A stretch of DNA of 64,000 nucleotides from Omphalotus guepiniiformis (Eukaryota; Basidiomycota; Agaricomycetes; Agaricales; Omphalotaceae), in contig JAQOOI010000076.1 in assembly GCA_028554645.1 (NCBI GenBank), forward strand, positions 62,001-126,000. The letters are read 5' to 3'. Both the position numbers and the translations under genes were made by a program. Under the pieces are notes generated by a model. It was not told where the DNA came from and did no database searches. It saw only the letters and a list, made by a program, of their open reading frames with translations. Numbering within the stretch: the first letter of the stretch is position 1; each line of letters opens with the position of its first letter. Positions 1 through 7,895 of this stretch are shown piece by piece.

Positions 1-2
1 TC

Positions 3-3000
3 TTGTAACAGGCTGTTCATGGCACAAATCTCTTTGCCAGCAGCAACACCTGCCACATATTCTGCCTCTGTAGAGGAGAGTGTTACAAAGGGCTGTAGCT
101 TACTGCTCCAGCTAACCACACCTGATCCAAGTTTGACCATATACCCACTAGTGGACTTTGAGTTGTCCCTGTTACCACCAAAGTCTGCATCACAGTATGT
201 AACAAATAGATCTGGCTGGCAGGGATCAGGACCATATTCAAGCTTCATGTCCATTGTTCCCTTCAGATATCTGAATGCATGCTTTACTGCAACCCAGTGT
301 GCCATGCCAGGATTTGAATTGAACCGTGCCAATACACTAGCTGTGTATGCAATATCAGGACGACTGGTGGTAGCAAGATACAACAAGGAGCCAACAGCAC
401 TAATATATGGAATTCTGGCCATCTCTTCCTTTCCTTCAGCAGTCTTTGGACACTGTGCAGTTGACAGAGCAGCTCCTGGATCCATGGGTGTACCAACAGG
501 TCTACAATCAGACATGCCAAACTCATTAAGTTTGTTGACAATATATTGTTTCTGACCCATATACAATTTTCTCTCCTTTCTATTTCTTGTGATTTCTATT
601 CCCAGCAGATATGATGTAGGACCCAGGTCACGGAGTTTGAAATGCTTTGCTAGCTCTGCCACAAAGTGGTCCAAAGATGCCTCTGACTTGGAAGCAAGAG
701 TGATGTCATCCACAAAGACAGGTACAAAAACCTTAATGTCATCTTTCTGATAGACATATAGGTTTGGATCAGATTGGGTGCGACTAAAGCCCATTGATTG
801 TAACACTCCTGCAAGCTTCTCACCCCAAAGTCTGGGTGACTGCTTTAACCCATACAGGGACTTGTTCAGCCTGCAGACAAATCTAGGACCACGCTCCTTG
901 AACCCCTCTGGCTGTGTCATGAAGATCTCTGTATCAATGTCACTATTGATAAATGCATGAGAGATATCCACAGAGCGCAAATGCAAGTCCTCAATGGCAG
1001 CCAGAGCAAGAATAGTGCGGATTGTAGTCTGTCTCATAGTAGATGAGAATGTCTCTAGATAGTCAAATCCAGGTCTTTGGCTGAATCCTTTGGCAACAAG
1101 TCTAGCCTTGAACCTTTCAATGGATCCATCAGCCTTGTGCTTTATCTTGAATACCCATTTAGATCCAATTGCTCTCTTATCTGGTGGAAGTTCCACAACA
1201 TCCCAAGTGCCATTGGTGAGGTGTGCATTCATCTCCTCCATCATGGCCTCCTGCCATTGTCTGGCATTAGGTCCATCCATAGCCTGCTTGAATGTCAATG
1301 GCTCTGGACCATTGTCAGTCATGATGTGGGCTTCCTCCATATTATCATCATCATCTGGCACATCTGCATCCTTGTTTCGCTTGGGAGCAGGAAGGTTCAC
1401 TTTCCACCATTCACCAGGAGCCTGTCTCTTCCGCTCAGACCTACGGAAAGCAATTGGTCTATTATCTACAAGGACATCCTCAGGTGGTTCAATCTGTTCC
1501 TCCTCTGCAGAACTATCATTGTCATCAGCAGGTTCATTATTCTGCTCAGGGCCAGTATTGTCTTGTTCTGTAGAGGACTCATGGTCAGGTTCAGGTAATG
1601 CAGGGTCATCTGACTCAGAGTCAGAGTCAGAGTGAGGATTATCATCAAGAGGAACATAGGAAGTATTGGGTGGTGTACTAGTTGAAGGTTTAGAAGGTGA
1701 AGGTTTGGAAGGTGGTTGTGAAGATCCAACTTTATAAGTGTACCTCTCATCAAAGTCAGCTCTCTCACTGATCACAACCTTCTTAGTGAAAGGATTCCAG
1801 AACCTCCATCCCTTCACACCATCTGGATACCCAATGAAGATACACGTTTCCATATGAGATCCCAAGTGTTTCCTCTTATCCTTCTGAACATGCACATATG
1901 CAACACAACCCCAGACCCTCAGATGATCCACCTTTGGTTTCCTCTTGTACCATCCCTCATAGGGGGTGCAGTTTGGTACAGCAGATGTAGGGCAACGATT
2001 CCACACATGAACAAGTGCAGCCAGGCACTCTACCCAAAATGACTTTGGTAAACCAGACTCTTCTAGCATTGCAACAATCCTTTCCTCCATCACTCTATTT
2101 GCTCTTTCAGCAACACCATTCTGTTGAGGCCTATTTCTGACAGTGTATTGACGCTCTATTCCACAGCTGTCCAGAAATGCAATGAACTCCTTTGGTATGT
2201 ACTCTCCACCTTTATCACATCTAAAGATTTTGATTCTCTCTCCAGTGGTGTTCTCAGCCCAAGCTTTGTACTTCTTGAATGCATCAAATGCATCACTCTT
2301 CTTCTTCAGAGGAAGTGCTGCACGGAAGCGCCACTTGTCATCAATGAATGTGATCCAGTATCTGTATCCACTAGGAGAATGTACACCAACATCATGGAGA
2401 TCAGAATGAATGAGGCCCAACACAGTATCAGCTCTGGTGTGTGAGGAATGGAATGGATGTGCATGCATCTTGCCAGCCAGACAAGGTTCACATACAGGAT
2501 CTGGCTTTGCATTAGAGTCTAGTTTCAAGCCCTCTGCCAAATTATCCCTCAACATGCGCAATATATCATCATGCCCATGATGACAGAAGCGCCTGTGCCA
2601 CAGCTTCAGATCCAGAGGTAGAGTTGTTGTCAAACAGAGGCTTTCAGACTTATCTATAGTATGTCCATTCAAGTATCCCACATTATTTGCAGTAACACGC
2701 GCAGTAAAAAGAATAGGACCATTTCTATCAAATTCCATTCTATCAGACCAAATATGTACATGAAAGCCTTTATGTTTTGTTAAGTACAGAACAGACAGCA
2801 GATTATTTTTAAGTGAAGGTACATGCAGTACTCTACTAAATTCAACATCCCTAGATACTTTTCCATCAATGATTGGTCTAAACACAACATTTCCTACACC
2901 TTCAGAATATATAATTCTATCATCAGCCAATTTGATAGGTACTCTATAGGGGGTATAATTCCTAATCCAATGGCGATGTGGTGTCATATGAGAAGTGGCC

Positions 3001-3875
3001 CCCGTGTCTGTATTCCAATCAAGTATGTCAGAAGATGAAGTATCATTAGAAGAGAATGTACTTGCACTGCCAGCACTTTCAACAACATCTTCCTCTTTCA
3101 CTTCAGCCTTATTGGCCTGATATCTCCCATTCCCACTCTTTCCTTCATTCCTTGTTTTCAAGGTGGGACATTCAGCCTTCCAATGCCCTTCCTTCTTGCA
3201 GTAATAACAGAACCCCTTCTTCCAATTAGGCTTGATATAGCCTTGTGCTTTGGCAGCAGCATTGGCCTTGTTAACCTGCTCTGCCTGTCTTTTCAGATTT
3301 TGTTCTTCAGCAATGAAGTACTGAAGAATCTTGTCCTTGTCCAATGTGTCCAATAGCAGCAAGTTTGCAGTGAGGTTAGATTCTGGGGGCAATGCACGGA
3401 CTAAGGCCAAAGCCTGCAGCTCTGCATCAAGTTTCTCCAAGGTATATTCCTTGTCTCTGAGATTCCTAATGGTGAAGACTGCATTTTCAATCCTTGTCCC
3501 CAGATCAACTAAACTCTCATCCTCCTCCTTTGTGATGCTGAACAGAGCATCATAGGCATTGAAGCGTGCACCTGGTGTCCTGGACACATGCACTCTTTCT
3601 AGAGCTGACCACATGCCAACAGGATCACCACCAGCAAGATAGGACTTGACATGAACCTTTTGATCTTGTTCCAGAGAAAGGTAGATGTCACCAGCAGCTT
3701 TACTGGCTTTAATCTCCCAATTGGCCAGAGGTGAGCCTTCAGTAGGCTTTGACTCTGCACCAGAGACCAATCTCCAATAGCCCAGACGCATCAACCAAGC
3801 CATCATATCTCCACTCCATTCAGGATAGTTGGAGTTATTGAGAGGTTTAAATTTTGGTGTGTCTGAAGAAGACAT
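3..3875 (-). CDS. copia Gag-Pol polyprotein (partial, C-terminus off window)
   Basis: An uninterrupted frame of 1291 codons on the minus strand, read by me from the complement. The start at 3875 (MSSSDTPKFKPLNNSNY) is the first AUG after the LTR and gives a typical UBN2-type Gag. Visible landmarks are: a CCHC knuckle (CYYCKKEGHWKAEC) from about residue 223; the protease DTGA with Asp at about 290; the GAG-pre-integrase motif LWHRRFCHHGH around 425-435; an integrase core with the copia-typical PQQNGVAERANR; the RT catalytic FVDDI at about 1054-1058 (usually YVDDM); and RNase H YCDADFGG near 1228. The polyprotein makes and integrates the cDNA. A Ser/Asp/Glu-rich linker separates integrase from RT, as is usual in copia. 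Only the last part of RNase H is missing. Identification is secure; activity is not tested. Confidence 0.93.
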   Translation of the reverse strand, partial: MSSSDTPKFKPLNNSNYPEWSGDMMAWLMRLGYWRLVSGAESKPTEGSPLANWEIKASKAAGDIYLSLEQDQKVHVKSYLAGGDPVGMWSALERVHVSRTPGARFNAYDALFSITKEEDESLVDLGTRIENAVFTIRNLRDKEYTLEKLDAELQALALVRALPPESNLTANLLLLDTLDKDKILQYFIAEEQNLKRQAEQVNKANAAAKAQGYIKPNWKKGFCYYCKKEGHWKAECPTLKTRNEGKSGNGRYQANKAEVKEEDVVESAGSASTFSSNDTSSSDILDWNTDTGATSHMTPHRHWIRNYTPYRVPIKLADDRIIYSEGVGNVVFRPIIDGKVSRDVEFSRVLHVPSLKNNLLSVLYLTKHKGFHVHIWSDRMEFDRNGPILFTARVTANNVGYLNGHTIDKSESLCLTTTLPLDLKLWHRRFCHHGHDDILRMLRDNLAEGLKLDSNAKPDPVCEPCLAGKMHAHPFHSSHTRADTVLGLIHSDLHDVGVHSPSGYRYWITFIDDKWRFRAALPLKKKSDAFDAFKKYKAWAENTTGERIKIFRCDKGGEYIPKEFIAFLDSCGIERQYTVRNRPQQNGVAERANRVMEERIVAMLEESGLPKSFWVECLAALVHVWNRCPTSAVPNCTPYEGWYKRKPKVDHLRVWGCVAYVHVQKDKRKHLGSHMETCIFIGYPDGVKGWRFWNPFTKKVVISERADFDERYTYKVGSSQPPSKPSPSKPSTSTPPNTSYVPLDDNPHSDSDSESDDPALPEPDHESSTEQDNTGPEQNNEPADDNDSSAEEEQIEPPEDVLVDNRPIAFRRSERKRQAPGEWWKVNLPAPKRNKDADVPDDDDNMEEAHIMTDNGPEPLTFKQAMDGPNARQWQEAMMEEMNAHLTNGTWDVVELPPDKRAIGSKWVFKIKHKADGSIERFKARLVAKGFSQRPGFDYLETFSSTMRQTTIRTILALAAIEDLHLRSVDISHAFINSDIDTEIFMTQPEGFKERGPRFVCRLNKSLYGLKQSPRLWGEKLAGVLQSMGFSRTQSDPNLYVYQKDDIKVFVPVFVDDITLASKSEASLDHFVAELAKHFKLRDLGPTSYLLGIEITRNRKERKLYMGQKQYIVNKLNEFGMSDCRPVGTPMDPGAALSTAQCPKTAEGKEEMARIPYISAVGSLLYLATTSRPDIAYTASVLARFNSNPGMAHWVAVKHAFRYLKGTMDMKLEYGPDPCQPDLFVTYCDADFGGNRDNSKSTSGYMVKLGSGVVSWSSKLQPFVTLSSTEAEYVAGVAAGKEICAMNSLLQ

Positions 3876-4110
3876 AATTGTGAAGGAAGAATGAATGTGT
3901 TTGTGTGAATGTGTTCCAAGTGATTGTGTCCAGTCAATTAATGAACTGGTAACAATAAATGACAGTAAATGCCACAAATCCAATAGAGCCAACAATATTT
4001 TGTACAGTCAATAGATTGACTTGTAAGGGGTTTCAATAATTGACAATAAATGTCACAGAGCCAACAATAGCAATTGAGCAAGATCAATCAGTTCTGTTCA
4101 AGTTTTAAAG

Positions 4111-4126
4111 GCCGGGGCCCATAACC
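4111..4126 (-). promoter_or_regulatory. candidate copia primer-binding site
   Basis: On the minus strand the LTR end (TTCTAACA) is followed directly by GGTTATGGGCCCCGG. Its position immediately 3' of the 5' LTR is where the tRNA primer-binding site must lie. The sequence is not a plain initiator-Met tRNA 3' end, so the primer is unassigned. Confidence 0.45.
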
Positions 4127-4504
4127 TGTTAGAATCTAAGACAATGCACTACCAGTGATACACTGATCAGACACAATGAATAGAGTTCAATTACAGTTCA
4201 CTGAGATCACTAAAGCGTTGTAATAGTAGCTTAATGCACAAGAATTGCTTTCCAAGTGTCTTAGATTTCTCCAGACATGTAAGGATTTACATATTGTTTG
4301 GTCCTGTTGTGTCAGGCCGCGCATGAGGCGTGAAAATGAGTGTCCACATTTTCGCGCGCGCTCTAAACACTCCAGAATGACCCTACATACATGGTATAAC
4401 TATCTACAATAGGTATTAAAGTCATTAGTATAGTATTATATGTACTTGAAGGACTTTCTAGTGATATGTACAGTATTTGTATAGTATCTACAAGTGTTCT
4501 AGCA
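4127..4504 (-). repeat. copia 5' LTR (378 bp)
   Basis: The plus strand starts with TGTTAGAA at 4127 and ends with TTCTAGCA at 4504. These are near-perfect terminal inverted repeats with the TG...CA ends of an LTR, placed just upstream of the copia leader on the minus strand. The second LTR lies outside the window, so the borders rest on the terminal repeats and on the abrupt change to gypsy gag sequence. Confidence 0.7.
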
Positions 4505-4543
4505 CTTCATTCAACACCATCTATAAGTTTTATAACTTAGAGT

Positions 4544-6454
4544 TTGCTTGTCAAAATTAGCAGCTCACAGAGAAACACACGTCCTAGAAAGACTAAGAAT
4601 TCTGAGAGAGCTGGAACAGAAGAATTGTCACTGAACCAGTCATCCAGAAGGAAAAGTTCCAAAGGAAAAGAGAAAGAAGTCATACCTGAACCAGATTCAA
4701 GTTCCCTTTCGTCTCTTTCGTCCCTAAGTACGATTCCTGAACGGAATACACCTCCAGATTTATCTGAACTCTCAGCTAGATACAAGAAAAATAAGAGGAA
4801 CTTTGTTAACAGTCCTCAATATTTTGCCTTGACACATAAAAGAATCCCTGTTAAAATAATAAGGAACCCGAGAAACAATATGTCTACTCATGACAATGCT
4901 ACTGGGAATGAAGCTCCCCAACAACAAGGACCTACCCAAGGACCTGTTGAGATGGAAGAGATCTTCATTTTTGGAAATGCAACAGGAATGCAGATTCCTG
5001 TTCCTGCAGCTAAAGAGTTGCAAAATGAGAAACTACCTAAAGTCTCTAAGCAGGCCCCCATCTTCGATAAGAAACATCCATCTGAATTGGTTGCATGGTT
5101 GGCAGAGCTGGAAGGCATCTTTGTGTCAACCGGAACTAAAACAGATGCGGCTAAAGTAATGTTGGCTCTCAGATACATGGAGTTCCATACCCGTGAAGAG
5201 TTTCAACGGCTTCAAGCTGTTAAAGATTTGGATTGGGATGCTTTCAAAGAGGCATTAATGAAAAATTTCCCTGAATCTGCAGATAGAGGACTGGGATCTA
5301 GACAAAGATTGTATGCTATCATTGATGCATATAAGCTCATAGTGCTTGGTGCTATTCAGAAACTGATGGCATTTAAAAGAGAGTATGAGATTGAGTATGA
5401 GAAACTATCTTCTGGTACTACACCTGTAGTATCAAACTCAGAAGCTGTAGCTGGTTTCTTGAGTGCACTAGATGAACCCTTCAGAAGGAAACTTCTGGAC
5501 CGCTTAGAAAACAAAGTGATCAATGGCCACTTACAAGTTCAGAGAGAGGATGACCCTGTTACTCTGAAAGATGTAATGTCTGAGGCTGAAAAACTCTGTT
5601 CTGTAAAAAGAGCAGGGGGATACAACTTTGGTTTATTCTTGAATGGTCCAAATCTGGCAGAAGGATACTCTAGGATACTCCCAACAACTGAGCAGAGTGC
5701 TACAAGGAAGTTATATGATCCTTACCAAGTAGCATCTACTGTGAAGTCAGAACCAGATCAGTGGGCAATGAAATTGTCTGCAACAGTGGATAGTCACCAG
5801 AACCAGTTTAACCAGATTAGACAAGCCCAGGAAACGAATCTGGCAGCTCTTGCAAAGCTATCTGAGACAGTTGCTAACTTGGCAAAAATGACCCAAGCAA
5901 CTTCTAGCTCAGTTAGGATGAACATGAATGCTCCAAATTCCCAATCGGGACCTGGAATGAACTCTAATGGACACAATAGTGTACAAAGATCATCCCAGAT
6001 GTCATCTGTGAATAACAATACTCATGCTGACTCCAATTGCTATATGTGTGATGAGCCTGGACATAGATCTATGGACTGTCCACATCAACTTAGATTTATC
6101 AGGTTGGGGTGGATGATCAAAAATAGTGCTGGTAAATGGGCATTGAAAGATGGAGTATATTGGCCAAGAGCTGATCCGTCTGATACTCGGTCTAAGAAAG
6201 AGAAGATTGAGGAAATTGCCAAAAGACATGGATGGAAACAACCTTCCTCTCATGTTGACCAGAACTTGTATGCTTTTGAAGATGAGGATTCTGCTATAGC
6301 AGGTCCCTCTCAAAGTAGTTCATTAGATGCTATCAACAGCCTTGTTGCTCAATTCAGTCAAGTTTGCAATACTTTGCAGAATCGGGCACCAGCAGCTAAA
6401 TCTGAAACTAAGCAGATTTTGAAACGAGAAAACAACTCTGAGTCGAAAAACTAG
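4544..6454 (+). CDS. Gag, element I
   Basis: The frame is open from 4541 (TAG at 4538-4540) to TAG at 6452-6454. The listed start is a TTG; the first AUG is at 4880 (residue 113, MSTHDNATGNE), which aligns with the first AUG of element III Gag. The 112 codons before it are still similar between the two elements (ISSSQRNTRPRKT here, ISDSSRRGKPRTT there), so they look translated without an AUG. The middle holds the capsid-like region beginning LPKVSKQAPIFDKKHPSELV. A CCHC zinc knuckle (CYMCDEPGHRSMDC) starts near residue 499 and should bind RNA. Gag packages the genomic RNA in the particle. The stop lies in TCG AAA AAC TAG, the proposed slip site into the protease frame. Identity is secure, the N-terminus is not. 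Confidence 0.88.
   Translation: MLVKISSSQRNTRPRKTKNSERAGTEELSLNQSSRRKSSKGKEKEVIPEPDSSSLSSLSSLSTIPERNTPPDLSELSARYKKNKRNFVNSPQYFALTHKRIPVKIIRNPRNNMSTHDNATGNEAPQQQGPTQGPVEMEEIFIFGNATGMQIPVPAAKELQNEKLPKVSKQAPIFDKKHPSELVAWLAELEGIFVSTGTKTDAAKVMLALRYMEFHTREEFQRLQAVKDLDWDAFKEALMKNFPESADRGLGSRQRLYAIIDAYKLIVLGAIQKLMAFKREYEIEYEKLSSGTTPVVSNSEAVAGFLSALDEPFRRKLLDRLENKVINGHLQVQREDDPVTLKDVMSEAEKLCSVKRAGGYNFGLFLNGPNLAEGYSRILPTTEQSATRKLYDPYQVASTVKSEPDQWAMKLSATVDSHQNQFNQIRQAQETNLAALAKLSETVANLAKMTQATSSSVRMNMNAPNSQSGPGMNSNGHNSVQRSSQMSSVNNNTHADSNCYMCDEPGHRSMDCPHQLRFIRLGWMIKNSAGKWALKDGVYWPRADPSDTRSKKEKIEEIAKRHGWKQPSSHVDQNLYAFEDEDSAIAGPSQSSSLDAINSLVAQFSQVCNTLQNRAPAAKSETKQILKRENNSESKN
6445..6451 (+). promoter_or_regulatory. 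putative -1 frameshift site, gag to protease
   Basis: Heptamer G AAA AAC, directly before the gag stop TAG. A -1 slip puts the ribosome in the protease frame, which is open from 6442. Element III has the same TCG AAA AAC followed by TAA at 61225-61236. The A-site codon AAC re-pairs perfectly; the P-site changes AAA to GAA, so the heptamer is not fully canonical. Confidence 0.6.
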
Positions 6455-6462
6455 AGTTTCCA

Positions 6463-7860
6463 ATGAAGGAGATTGGTGAAGAAGCTGTATATACTCAGAA
6501 TCCTTCTCACAAAACAGGTCAATCTCCTGAGGAAAGTAAACTTGTAAAGAAAAAGAGAGTTGAAGTCTTACTACCTACACTAAGACCATCTGAAAGGGAG
6601 AAATACAGACCCCCTGCTATGAGAAAAGAGCCCGTTCGTTTTGAACTACCCGTTGATTCTGACACTGAGGAGATTGAATCTCCCTCTGAAAATAACAACG
6701 ATGTTGCACGGAGAGTATCTAACCGTCCGTTTGATCATGTAAAGGCAATAGATAGGCCACCTATACCAAAGGGAATGCCTGTAGGAAGCCAGAACAAGGC
6801 AAATGAGACTGAAGGAGCTCAATCTGGAACTAAAGATGGAATGAGTAATGATACAAGGAATGCTATTGTATACACAAAGCCGCCGCGTAAATCTGAGCCC
6901 GATTTCAAGCTTAGAAACTCACTATTCAAACCGGGTCTAGCAGAAGAAATTGCAGACAAAATCTTTAGATCTGAGATAGATATAAGTAGTGGGGACCTCA
7001 TTGCTATATCTCCGGCACTTCAGAAGATTATGCAGAGAAAATTGAAGAACAACAGGGTGTATAAGCGTCCTGTAAAGGCTTTTGTTCATGAAGTAAGGGA
7101 TGAAGATGATCCTGATGGTATTCTACCAGAAGAAGATGTCAATCTGGTACAGGCAAATTATATGGTCTTTATTGAAGATATGGCCTATGAAAGGGAAGAT
7201 GTGTTTATTGTCCTAGATGAAGACACAGATGACCTTAAGAAAGGCTCAGTGGTACACAAGGATGTTGTGGACCAGTATCAGAAAGATGTACCTCCAGATG
7301 AGAGGAACAAGATCATTATAGTAGCCAGCCAGACTGACAGTCTAAAGGCAATCTACCCAAAGATTAATCACTCTGATCAACAAGTTGAGACAGTAGTTGA
7401 TAGTGGTTCTCAAATCGTGTCCATGGATACAAGAGTAGCTATTGGACTTGGTTTAAGATGGGACCCAGAGACTGTGATCCATATGCAAAGTGCAAATGGT
7501 CAATTACAGGCTACTAGGGGACTAGCAAGAAATGTACCATTTACCTTTGGAGAAATAACTATCTATATGCAGATTCACATAATAGATAAAGTGCCTTATG
7601 ATGTTCTTTTGGGAAGACCATTTGATGTGTTAACAAGCAGTGTAGTCAGAAACTTTGAAACTGGAGAACAAGAGATCACCATTACAGATCCAAACAGTGG
7701 AATGAAGTGTACAATGGGAACATATGACAGAGGTAGAGGAATTAAGGTTAAACCTATTCCTGGTGAACCAAAGCTTGTCCCTGAAACACAGAAATCTGAG
7801 AGTGTCCCTGTGAAAAATGAGGGAGACTCTCAAAATTTTCATCGGACCTCAATGAACTGA
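6463..7860 (+). CDS. retropepsin-type aspartic protease ORF, element I
   Basis: 465 codons from the AUG at 6463; the frame is already open from 6442 and overlaps the gag end. The long N-terminal half is charged and low in complexity. The protease core is in the C-terminal half: VVDSGSQIVSMD with catalytic Asp at about 313, then ATRGLARNVPFTFGEI and the LLGRPFDVL segment near 385, which corresponds to the second conserved block of retropepsins (hydrophobic-hydrophobic-G-R). It should cut the Gag-Pol precursors. Carrying the protease in its own frame between gag and pol is unusual for Ty3/gypsy and recalls the gag-pro-pol layout of betaretroviruses. The stop at 7858-7860 overlaps the pol frame by 40 bases. 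Confidence 0.88.
   Translation: MKEIGEEAVYTQNPSHKTGQSPEESKLVKKKRVEVLLPTLRPSEREKYRPPAMRKEPVRFELPVDSDTEEIESPSENNNDVARRVSNRPFDHVKAIDRPPIPKGMPVGSQNKANETEGAQSGTKDGMSNDTRNAIVYTKPPRKSEPDFKLRNSLFKPGLAEEIADKIFRSEIDISSGDLIAISPALQKIMQRKLKNNRVYKRPVKAFVHEVRDEDDPDGILPEEDVNLVQANYMVFIEDMAYEREDVFIVLDEDTDDLKKGSVVHKDVVDQYQKDVPPDERNKIIIVASQTDSLKAIYPKINHSDQQVETVVDSGSQIVSMDTRVAIGLGLRWDPETVIHMQSANGQLQATRGLARNVPFTFGEITIYMQIHIIDKVPYDVLLGRPFDVLTSSVVRNFETGEQEITITDPNSGMKCTMGTYDRGRGIKVKPIPGEPKLVPETQKSESVPVKNEGDSQNFHRTSMN
7833..7839 (+). promoter_or_regulatory. putative -1 frameshift site, protease to pol
   Basis: Heptamer A AAT TTT in the protease frame fits the X XXY YYZ slippery rule exactly. It lies inside the 40-base overlap of the two frames (7821-7860). 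Element III has the same heptamer, in frame, at 59882-59888. After the slip the pol proteins align (DQGEVAV here, HQGEVAV there), upstream of any AUG. Confidence 0.72.
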
Positions 7861-7895
7861 TAAGAGATCAGGGAGAGGTAGCTGTTTGTATTGAA

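Larger units (their letters stand above)
1..4504 (-). mobile_element. Ty1/copia LTR retrotransposon, 3' part outside window
   Basis: One element on the minus strand: LTR at 4127-4504, an AUG at 3875, and a single gag-pol frame that stays open to the left edge of the window. Domain order is gag, zinc knuckle, protease, integrase, RT, RNase H; integrase before RT is diagnostic of Ty1/copia. The outer LTR end at 4504 abuts the gag region of the gypsy element that follows (gag frame from about 4541), so the copia is nested inside that element and the gypsy 5' LTR and leader should lie beyond the left edge. No stop or frameshift was seen, so the copy may be young. The second LTR and the target duplication (expected match: cttca at 4505-4509) are not visible. 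Confidence 0.9.

Noticed and set aside
4537..4785. Minus-strand frame inside gag of element I
   Set aside because: Shadow of the gag coding frame; Ser/Glu composition is the mirror of the gag N-terminal extension.
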